Shown: positions 1 to 7,653 of the stretch, one piece after another
Position numbering within the stretch: the stretch's first letter is position 1
Layout: every line of letters begins with the position of its first letter
DNA from: Elainella saxicola E1
Lineage (GTDB): Bacteria > Cyanobacteriota > Cyanobacteriia > Elainellales > Elainellaceae
NCBI GenBank assembly: GCA_002796835.1
Contig: LUGL01000016.1
Span: forward strand, 1 to 64,000
Length of the DNA stretch: 64,000 bases
Reading direction: 5' to 3'
Translations under genes and position numbers: made by a program
Notes under the pieces: model-generated
What the model was told of the DNA's origin: nothing
The model's input: only the letters and a program-made list of their open reading frames with translations
Database searches by the model: none

Positions 1-280
1 CACTCTCATAGTGGGTTTTCGCTCCACCCCCATGACGACGAGTGAGTGCGCTCAACCCGTCGGTGTTGAATCGTGCCACCAGTTGCCCGACTGCATCCCC
101 TGAACGTCGTCCACTGGTTTGGGCTGCTGCAGTATAACTCTGTCCCTCAGCAACGGCTAGCAAAGCTTTCGCACGTGCCACACGGTCTGCGGACTCACTG
201 GTGGCACGTACAATTCGTTCGAGTTCTCGACGTTCTTCGAGGCTCAGATCGCGGAGGGGATGTTTTTGATGGCGGGTCAT
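1..280 (-). CDS. N-terminal part of a helix-turn-helix transposase-like protein (IS630-like), truncated by window edge
   Basis: Reverse strand reads [86 protein letters not shown]..., open to the window edge; resembles the HTH N-terminus of IS630-family transposases. Confidence 0.6.
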   Translation of the reverse strand, partial: MTRHQKHPLRDLSLEERRELERIVRATSESADRVARAKALLAVAEGQSYTAAAQTSGRRSGDAVGQLVARFNTDGLSALTRRHGGGAKTHYES

Positions 281-422
281 AGTCAGAAACCAAGAGACTT
301 TGTTTTATCATCACAGAGTTCCCCAAAAATGGCTATCTACATGCCAAATGACCCACTAGTTCTACTCAGTTCCAAAATGCAAATCATCTAGCTATGGCAG
401 AAGAGAGGTTTGGACTACAGCA

Positions 423-1955
423 ATGGACAATGATCAAGCTGATACTACAAAATCTTCTAGTGAATCCTGGTTAACGATCGATATACTACGTGAAACGGTT
501 AGAGGCAAAGTTGAAAAAGAACTTCAAAGCAGTGTTTTTCAATCTCTACAAAGAATTACTACTGAATCGCTAATCATTTACTTGATTACAATAAACCTAG
601 AACCTATTTTGCAGGCTTATCAGGAAAATCCTGTTGAAGTTGATGCTTTGGTTCAAACAGTTTGGGCTTCCAAGTATTCATTAGTAGAAGATAGTTTATT
701 TAAAAAGCTAAACTTAAACCAATTGGCTTTGTCTCTTGAGAAGCTTATAGAGACAGATAGAATAGCCACAAAACTACTAGAAAACTTATTAATATTTTCC
801 GAGGCTATTTCCACAGTTGAGGAGGTGTTTCATAGTAAAGAGTGGCTCTTATGGCAACTTCGTAGTGAGTTAAAAAAATGGCATAAGCAAGGAAAATTTC
901 AACGAATTGAGATAACTATTCCCTCTCAACAATTTTCCCCTCCTACAATGCTGAGGGGGGATTTGCATGTTAGGGTTTCAGCTTCTAAACCAACAGTTGT
1001 TGCTGGACAAGAATTCTCAGTTTTCGTCGTAGTTAACAATCCCTTTGAAGTTCCAATCACACTCTATTCCGTAGAGACTCAAATTCCAGTAGAAATTGTT
1101 GACATAGTAGAAAAACAACGTCGTCGGTCAGCCTTGATTAAGGAATACAACTCTTTCAAATTAAAACGGCAAAAAAGCAGTTTTTTAAGCCGTATACTTC
1201 GTTTAGCTTTAAATGGATGGGAAATTGGTAGAAAGCTTGAAAATGAGCCAGATAATAGAATCGCTCAAGCAGTATCTACATCTGAAGTGAGTAGTTCGAA
1301 AAAAACTATTGACCTTAGTTTTCAAATTGAGTCAATGACGGTTGACAGATTTATAGGAGCACAGATAGAAAACTTCCAAACCCTTGACGTCAATATCGAT
1401 AGCATTTCTCCTCAGCATCTAGATAGCATATTGTGGAGATTTGAAGCCTCAAAAAGGGGCGTGATTCCTATAGTTTTACAACCAGGCAATTCAGTTGTAA
1501 AGCAGTTTATCTTTAGAACTCGTTCTTGGCTATTTTTTACTCCGCTTACACATAAATTACAAATTCAAGTTCAATATGGCGTTGATGAGCGTGATCATCT
1601 GTATACTGTACCTTTCGATTTGACCATTCAAGCGGAAATCAAAGCAGTTATGACTGGTGCTGTTATAGGAAGTGGCATTGGAGGGATTGCTAGGCTTCTT
1701 AGCGACATCAAATCTAATTCAGGTGCAGTTTCAGCAAACGCAGGTTTTCTAAGTATTCTCCTAGCCATAATTCTCAGCGCTATTACAGTAGTTTCCTTTG
1801 CTAGGAAGAGCGGGGCTCAGCAAATTGTTTCTGTTGAGGATTTCTGGGGTGGATTATTTCTTGGTTTCTTGATTGGTTTTCTAGGTCAAGAATTTGCTCT
1901 GAATTTGATTACTCCAAATACTTCAGGAGAAGTTTCACCCACACCTTCTTCTTGA
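423..1955 (+). CDS. hypothetical protein with C-terminal membrane segments
   Basis: 510-aa ORF, two hydrophobic stretches near the C-terminus (AGFLSILLAIILSAITVVSFA; GGLFLGFLIGFLGQEFAL). Confidence 0.75.
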   Translation: MDNDQADTTKSSSESWLTIDILRETVRGKVEKELQSSVFQSLQRITTESLIIYLITINLEPILQAYQENPVEVDALVQTVWASKYSLVEDSLFKKLNLNQLALSLEKLIETDRIATKLLENLLIFSEAISTVEEVFHSKEWLLWQLRSELKKWHKQGKFQRIEITIPSQQFSPPTMLRGDLHVRVSASKPTVVAGQEFSVFVVVNNPFEVPITLYSVETQIPVEIVDIVEKQRRRSALIKEYNSFKLKRQKSSFLSRILRLALNGWEIGRKLENEPDNRIAQAVSTSEVSSSKKTIDLSFQIESMTVDRFIGAQIENFQTLDVNIDSISPQHLDSILWRFEASKRGVIPIVLQPGNSVVKQFIFRTRSWLFFTPLTHKLQIQVQYGVDERDHLYTVPFDLTIQAEIKAVMTGAVIGSGIGGIARLLSDIKSNSGAVSANAGFLSILLAIILSAITVVSFARKSGAQQIVSVEDFWGGLFLGFLIGFLGQEFALNLITPNTSGEVSPTPSS

Positions 1956-1970
1956 TCACAAGGTGACTGT

Positions 1971-2055
1971 GTCTAACAACGCTGTTTCAGAGGACTACCG
2001 CAAGATTGACGAAGATGTAAAGGTTTATTGCAGCCGCTGAACAGCAACGTTAGGT
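1971..2055 (+). repeat. attC-like imperfect palindrome (site A)
   Basis: GTCTAACAACGCTGTTTCAG ... CCGCTGAACAGCAACGTTAGGT; outer boxes fit RYYYAAC and GTTRRRY, inner arms pair imperfectly; starts 16 nt after the preceding stop. Confidence 0.55.
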
Positions 2056-2178
2056 AGCTTGAGCTACTGATCGGGTTCCGAGCCAACTTCCACCTATCTC
2101 TATCCTCTATCAAGAAGGAGCCTGTGAATCAGGTGACTGCGATCGCCAAACCAAGGATCTAAAATTTGATGATTAGGT

Positions 2179-2766
2179 TTAACTGCGGTGTCGCTCTAGT
2201 AACGTCTCTACTAAAGATTGTGCTGTTTTCAGTCGATTAGGATCATTCGACTGTGCAACCCAAGCTGCTAAATCATTGAGCGAACCATTAACCAGGTGAG
2301 CAAAACCCTCTGCATCGATTGTATTTAGCTCGCCCTCAGTGACTGCAATCTGAATAGACTCACGGAGCAAAGCAAAGCCATACTGATCCATTTCAGCCAA
2401 GTCATCTGCTGCCAAAACTGCTGGAGCTTCAACGAAAACTAAACGTCGCAGTTCCTCCTGGTGAGCGACTTCGAGAAATGCCTGACAGCCAATGATGAGT
2501 TGCTGCCAATTGGTGTCTAAGGGCTGAATTTTAGCCTGGATGTAGCCCGTGATCTCACCGTAGGCTTCAACGATGACCGCCTTAAACACGCCCAACTTAT
2601 CGTTGAATTGGTGATACAAGGCTCCCCGCGTAATCCCTAATTCGCTGATGATTTCCTCGGTTCCCGTAGCGGCATACCCTTTTGTAGAAAACAAGTGACG
2701 GGCTCGATCCAGAATGGCGCGGCGAGTGCGACGAGTTTGTTCTGCTTTGGTCAACTTAGCAGGCAT
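2179..2766 (-). CDS. TetR/AcrR family transcriptional regulator
   Basis: RRAILDRARHLFSTKGYAATGTEEIISELGITRGALYHQFNDKLGVFKAV HTH signature. Confidence 0.93.
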   Translation of the reverse strand: MPAKLTKAEQTRRTRRAILDRARHLFSTKGYAATGTEEIISELGITRGALYHQFNDKLGVFKAVIVEAYGEITGYIQAKIQPLDTNWQQLIIGCQAFLEVAHQEELRRLVFVEAPAVLAADDLAEMDQYGFALLRESIQIAVTEGELNTIDAEGFAHLVNGSLNDLAAWVAQSNDPNRLKTAQSLVETLLERHRS

Positions 2767-2791
2767 GATGAATCGCTCAATTTAACATTCA

Positions 2792-2857
2792 GACAGTATG
2801 TATCTTGACAAGAGGGATGCACTCTCGCTACTTTAAGATACATACAGATTGTATCTT
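2792..2857. promoter_or_regulatory. Putative TetR operators in divergent intergenic region
   Basis: AAGATACA-TACAGAT-TGTATCTT inverted repeat at 2835-2857; the half sequence AAGATACATAC recurs on the minus strand at about 2797-2808. Confidence 0.6.
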
Positions 2858-2886
2858 TATGTGAGGGATTTCCTCAAAGGGGTTTT

Positions 2887-3585
2887 ATGTTAGCCACCCT
2901 CAGCACTCGCAAAGCAACCATTGCTGATATTCCATTCCTCGCCCAAATTGAGTACGAAGCTTCTTTGCCGCCATTCGATCACTGTTTTTGGGAAGATCTG
3001 TTAGAGGGGACTGGAACGACTGCCTTGCAATTTATCGAGGCAGAACTGAGGACAGATGCTTCTAATTGGGGCAATGTTGAAGATTTCCTGATTCTGGAGG
3101 CTGAAGGTCAGCCCGTTGCTGCCGCAGCAGGTTATGTGCCCGATACAGAAGACTATTGCCCGTTGCGCCTGTCCCATTTAGAGGCGATCGCCCACGAGTT
3201 GAAGTGGTCCAGGGAAACCTTAAGCATCTTTCGTGATCGCTATCTGGCACTTTGGGGAGGCGATGTGCGCCCCTTTTTCCTCACACCTCAAGCAACCTGG
3301 ATTATTGAAAATGTTGCCGTGTTACCAGAAGCGCGGGGGCGAGGCTTTGGTAAAGCGTTACTCAGAGCCTTAATCGAGGAGGGGCGATCACAGCAGCATA
3401 GCTTTGCTGGAATTATGGTGATCAACGGCAATGATATCGCTCGCCACACCTATGAGTCCATCGGGTTTAAGCCCTATCAAACCTTCCACGCCGATTACTT
3501 CTTAGAACAATTCAACATTCAGTTTCCAGGAGTGACCAAGTTTGGTCTGCGGCTCAATGAACAGGAGAAAAGCGATGTCTTTTAA
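2887..3585 (+). CDS. GNAT family N-acetyltransferase
   Basis: IIENVAVLPEARGRGFGKALLRALIEEGRSQ acetyl-CoA binding motif. Confidence 0.88.
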   Translation: MLATLSTRKATIADIPFLAQIEYEASLPPFDHCFWEDLLEGTGTTALQFIEAELRTDASNWGNVEDFLILEAEGQPVAAAAGYVPDTEDYCPLRLSHLEAIAHELKWSRETLSIFRDRYLALWGGDVRPFFLTPQATWIIENVAVLPEARGRGFGKALLRALIEEGRSQQHSFAGIMVINGNDIARHTYESIGFKPYQTFHADYFLEQFNIQFPGVTKFGLRLNEQEKSDVF

Positions 3586-4270
3586 GACCATTCTGGTCGC
3601 AGGAGCCAGTCGCGGCATTGGGCTTGCCGTTGCAGAACATTTGATAGACCAGTGCGATCGCCTATTAGCGGTGTCACGAACTGTGGCTCCGGTAGGTGAA
3701 TGGGTACAGGCAGATTTGTCTGACCTGGCAGGAATCGAAACGGTGATCAACGCGATCGGGGATGATGCCTTAGATGCGTTGCTATATATGGGTGGGGTCT
3801 GGGAAACCCACGCATTTACCCCTCAGTATCGCTTTGAAACTTGTTCTGATGAAGACATTATTCGCGTGATTGCCGTCAATCTGGTCGCTCCCATTCGCTT
3901 GGTAAAAGCGTTACTGCCTGCCCTGCGGCGATCGGATAATCCCAAAATCATTTTTATGGGAGCGCTCTCAGGTCGAGATAACTTTCCAGGGCGGGAGGTT
4001 GCCAATAGTGCATCCAAGTTTGGACTGCGGGGAGTGGTGCATTCCTTACGGGAAGAATTGCGATCGCAGCAAATTGGCGTAACCGTGATTAACCCTGGCA
4101 ATGTCGGCACACCCGAAGTTCTAGCAGATCTGGCAGCAGCCAATCTGACGGGCGGTGAAGCCATTCCTCTGAGCGATCTTTTTGCCATCGTTGACTGTAT
4201 TCTCTCATTGTCACGAGCTACTTGTATTAAAGAGATTGATGTACCTGCAATGCTAGGTGAGGGAGCTTAA
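3575..4270 (+). CDS. SDR family NAD(P)-dependent oxidoreductase
   Basis: MSFKTILVAGASRGIGLAVAEHL, NSASKFGLRGVVHSLREEL (YxxxK-like region as SASKF). Confidence 0.88.
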   Translation: MSFKTILVAGASRGIGLAVAEHLIDQCDRLLAVSRTVAPVGEWVQADLSDLAGIETVINAIGDDALDALLYMGGVWETHAFTPQYRFETCSDEDIIRVIAVNLVAPIRLVKALLPALRRSDNPKIIFMGALSGRDNFPGREVANSASKFGLRGVVHSLREELRSQQIGVTVINPGNVGTPEVLADLAAANLTGGEAIPLSDLFAIVDCILSLSRATCIKEIDVPAMLGEGA

Positions 4271-4338
4271 TGGAGCTTAAATTGATGATACTGGCGATTA
4301 GTTGTGGCGATTATTGAACGAGTTGCTAGTTGCCCGCC

Positions 4339-4424
4339 ACCTAACAACCGTGTTGTAGCGGGCGATACAAAACCTTGGTTGTGACGCAAAGGCTCCTTGC
4401 CACTGCTGAACACGAACGTTAGCC
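4339..4424 (+). repeat. attC-like imperfect palindrome (site B)
   Basis: ACCTAACAACCGTGTTGTAGCGGG ... CTGCTGAACACGAACGTTAGCC; right arm closely similar to site A (GCTGAACA(GC/CG)AACGTTAG). Confidence 0.5.
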
Positions 4425-4473
4425 AGCAGACCTTCAAAGCTCAGTTCATCAGGAGTTATGGAGTAAAGTTCTA

Positions 4474-5034
4474 TTGTTTTCAGTAGATTTCCTTCCCCAA
4501 TCAACTGAACGGCTGACTCTACGTCGGTTTATCGATCTAGATCTGGATCTATTTCTTTCCTACCGTCAGGATCCTCAAGTAGCTCAATTCCAAAGTTGGT
4601 CAATCCCTTCCCACGATGAAGCTCGATCTTTTATCAGTGAAATGAACACAGCAGCAATCGGGATACCCGGTGAATGGTTTCAAATCGCGATTGCCCACAG
4701 ACAGTCCAACTTGCTGCTCGGCGACATAGGAATGCAGCCTTATCTTGAAGATCCAGGAATGGTGGAAATTGGGTTTACTTTGAGTCGTGAATCGCAAGGG
4801 AAAGGATACGCTAAAGAAGCGGTTCAGGCTCTCATTGACTCACTGTTTGACCTTGGAAGGATTCACAAAATTGTCGGCATAACCGACAGGCGAAATGAGC
4901 CTTCTGCCCGCCTGCTGAGACGTTTGGGAATGAAGCTGGTTGCATCTGCCGAGGTGGAATTTAGAGGTGAATTGTGTGTTGAACAAACGTTTGAACTAGA
5001 CAAAAAAGATTGGTTGTTTAGCCAAGCAGGCTAA
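4474..5034 (+). CDS. GNAT family N-acetyltransferase (RimJ/RimL type)
   Basis: TERLTLRRFIDLDLDLFLSYRQDPQVAQFQSW ... GFTLSRESQGKGYAKEAVQALIDSLFDLGRIHKI; TTG start. Confidence 0.9.
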   Translation: MFSVDFLPQSTERLTLRRFIDLDLDLFLSYRQDPQVAQFQSWSIPSHDEARSFISEMNTAAIGIPGEWFQIAIAHRQSNLLLGDIGMQPYLEDPGMVEIGFTLSRESQGKGYAKEAVQALIDSLFDLGRIHKIVGITDRRNEPSARLLRRLGMKLVASAEVEFRGELCVEQTFELDKKDWLFSQAG

Positions 5035-5131
5035 CCATTCTGGTGTAGCGGATTGCTTGCAATCGTTGGACTAGATATAAGTTGGACTAGATATAAAAAG
5101 GAGGAGCAACCGCTGACCAGAGCCGTTAGCT
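5030..5131 (+). repeat. attC-like imperfect palindrome (site C)
   Basis: GCTAACCATTCTGGTGTAGCGG ... CCGCTGACCAGAGCCGTTAGCT; the arms pair over about 20 nt with mismatches; overlaps the stop of the upstream GNAT gene. Confidence 0.5.
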
Positions 5132-5239
5132 TGCTTTCAGCACAGTGCGATTGAGTGCGATCGCCATCACCTATGAAGCAATAGTTTAATGGCAGTGAGA
5201 GATCGGGCAATTACTGTTTGTTGAAGGTGTCAGTACATT

Positions 5240-5518
5240 TTGCAGAATAGTGCATCAAATAATGTATTTTATAACTACATACCTATAAGAATATTGATGA
5301 AGAATTTTTTATCTATATTGGTGTTCCTGGTTTGTTCAATTGTCGGAGTTTTCATCTCAGTAAAGATAGCTTATCCAATCGCTGAAGATGCTGATAAGAA
5401 CTGGGGTGGACTCCTATTTTCCCCTGGAGATATGGTAATTCTTAAGGCCGCTTTTTTGGGTGGGTTTGGCGGTCTATTCGTTGGTTTCTTCGTTCGCAAA
5501 TATTTTATTCGTATCTAA
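5240..5518 (+). CDS. small hypothetical membrane protein
   Basis: 92-aa ORF with two hydrophobic segments; true start may be the internal ATG MKNFLSILVF. Confidence 0.5.
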   Translation: MQNSASNNVFYNYIPIRILMKNFLSILVFLVCSIVGVFISVKIAYPIAEDADKNWGGLLFSPGDMVILKAAFLGGFGGLFVGFFVRKYFIRI

Positions 5519-5645
5519 CTTCTAGTATGGCTAAGTGCAAGGGAGACCGAAAATAATTGCCGTTTATCCCTGGAATTCGATCGACTCTCACCCTCAAAAC
5601 CCCCATCCGTAATCTAGCGGCAGTCAACCCAGTTCATTTATCGTC

Positions 5646-6188
5646 TCATTCTAACGGTATTGGCTTTGTATCGTAGAAGAAGCGTTTGGCAGCATCGCTA
5701 TAGAGGAGACGCACCGCTAGAAATCCTAGAAGCATTGCCGGTAAAATATCTAAGACAATCCTTTGCACCATCTCTGGATAGCTTGAGTAACCACAAGATC
5801 GGCTGATGTACGATAAGCCATCCTCTTTCCAACATTCATAGGAAGCGGGTAAGGATTGCCCCTGAGTGACAGAAGTATAAATGAGTTGGAGCAAGGGACT
5901 TTGGGCGATCGCCACTATCATGCTGCCAATTAGGAAACTCACTGCCAACCACTTGCTGTAGCGTTTTCTTTTCTGCAATCCCCAAAAAGTCAGTCCTAGC
6001 AGAACAAGAATCAAGCAGCCAGTCACAAAGGATGCAATTTTAGGAAAGGATGAACAGCTTTGGATTTGCCCAGATGTAAAACATTGAACCAATCCAGCAG
6101 GTAGCGCGATCGCCAAGTTCCCAAAGGTCAGCACCAAAAGAATTTGGGTAATCCATACACTAGGTGGACGATATATATGTTGATTCAT
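5646..6188 (-). CDS. hypothetical membrane protein
   Basis: From MNQHIYRPPSVWITQILLVLTFGNLAIALP; several TM segments; longer upstream start would overlap the next gene. Confidence 0.6.
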   Translation of the reverse strand: MNQHIYRPPSVWITQILLVLTFGNLAIALPAGLVQCFTSGQIQSCSSFPKIASFVTGCLILVLLGLTFWGLQKRKRYSKWLAVSFLIGSMIVAIAQSPLLQLIYTSVTQGQSLPASYECWKEDGLSYISRSCGYSSYPEMVQRIVLDILPAMLLGFLAVRLLYSDAAKRFFYDTKPIPLE

Positions 6189-6267
6189 CTTCCCAAAGAG
6201 GGTGATGGAGTCAGCAGCTTCAAGCATTTTGGGGGATTGAAGATCGCCAACTCCGCTGTTTCGCAAC

Positions 6268-6702
6268 CTAGCTGAAATCCCGCAGCATTTTCTTAATTTC
6301 GAGATTATGCATTTCTTCCTGGCCAATCATCGATCGGGCAAATTCCTCCAAATAAATGCTGGCATCCGCTACAACTTCCAGCAGCTTTTTATAGAGGTCG
6401 AGGGCGCGTCTCTCATGATTCAAGCTTTCCTGCAAGATATCCTGGACAGAATGCCGATGGGTTTCCTCAATTGGGGCAATTCGCAGAGAAGGATGCCCTT
6501 CTAGACCGGTCAAAATTTCACCCACCTGTTGGGCATGCAGCAGCGACTCAGACGCTTGAGCCTTAAAGAAAGCGACGATTGGAATGCGATTCGGGCCGAT
6601 CACCATCAGGGAATAGTGGGTATAGCGCACGACGCCCGCTAACTCAAATTCCATGATCGCATTAAGCAAATCTGTGGTTTGTTGAACATCTAGGTCTTTC
6701 AT
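6268..6702 (-). CDS. ferritin-like / bacterioferritin-family protein
   Basis: MEFELAGVVRYTHYSLM ... HAQQVGEIL ... SLNHERRALDLYKKLLE ... MIGQEEMHNLEIKKML four-helix metal-binding pattern. Confidence 0.8.
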   Translation of the reverse strand: MKDLDVQQTTDLLNAIMEFELAGVVRYTHYSLMVIGPNRIPIVAFFKAQASESLLHAQQVGEILTGLEGHPSLRIAPIEETHRHSVQDILQESLNHERRALDLYKKLLEVVADASIYLEEFARSMIGQEEMHNLEIKKMLRDFS

Positions 6703-6838
6703 GGGTTTAGGGGATAAGAGCTTCCAGCCCTTTAGCTTATCACCCCCTTATTGCAAATGTTCGCAATAATCCCCTTTCTTAACCTTTCAACGCAGATCGA
6801 TTGAATGCCGATCGATCGGCCCCTGCAATCGCCATGCG

Positions 6839-7567
6839 TTACTGCTTCACCAAGGTCCATTCCAGAATGTGAATGGGAGCTTGTTGGAGGGCTTCTACTA
6901 AAGCCTCACTACTTTCAAACTTCAGTTCAGAAAGATAGGTAGCCTCCACATTCACCGTAAAGGACTTTTCCTCAAATGGCCAGGGTTCAACAGTCAGTTT
7001 GCCATCCGGCAGTTCTCGGATGTCGTAGCGCTGGCCATCAATGCCGCTGGTAATCTCCAACGCGCGTCCAGCCTCAGGAACTTTGCGCTGCGCCAAAATC
7101 AGCGAAAACCGATCGCACCACCGCATAAACTGGTAAGCCCGTTCGGCTTCCTCTGGCGTAATTCCCAACGCTTTGCGGTACTCCTCCTGCAAGTCGAGCT
7201 GCTCATCCAAAAATTCATCCCAGTCTTTGGACTGGCCGCGTTGATGTTGATTCAAAAAGCAAATGTGTTTGGAAGTTAAAAATGTGACCCAACGACCTCG
7301 ATAACGGGCGCTGGTCAATTGCTTCCTGAAAGGCTCGATCGAATCTCCATGCTGCAACGTAAAATCCAAGGGCGCACCTGCTTCTGTAATCGCGTTGCCT
7401 TCCCACTCGCGGGCTAAATCATCATGGTGAGAAATGGCAGCAATGGTTTCGTACAGGCGTTCTGGAGCGTTCGATCGTTGCCAATGTCCGGCGATCTGAG
7501 CTGCTAATAAGGCATGCGCCCGATGATAAATCACTTCCCAGCCATTTTCGACTAAATTGACGATCAT
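6839..7567 (-). CDS. DUF3891 family protein
   Basis: MIVNLVENGWEVIYHRAHALLAAQIAGHW ... ISHHDDLAREWEGNAIT; start chosen at the internal ATG. Confidence 0.75.
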   Translation of the reverse strand: MIVNLVENGWEVIYHRAHALLAAQIAGHWQRSNAPERLYETIAAISHHDDLAREWEGNAITEAGAPLDFTLQHGDSIEPFRKQLTSARYRGRWVTFLTSKHICFLNQHQRGQSKDWDEFLDEQLDLQEEYRKALGITPEEAERAYQFMRWCDRFSLILAQRKVPEAGRALEITSGIDGQRYDIRELPDGKLTVEPWPFEEKSFTVNVEATYLSELKFESSEALVEALQQAPIHILEWTLVKQ

Positions 7568-7653
7568 TTCTGTTGTTCCTTCAGTTGATTGATTTGTATT
7601 TCCGGCAAAAAGGGCCTGGTTTCCCAAGCCCTGCAAGTTCAACGAATTCGAAA

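Noticed and set aside
73-282. 69-aa plus-strand ORF
   Set aside because: Antisense to the transposase-like reading frame, which is more plausible
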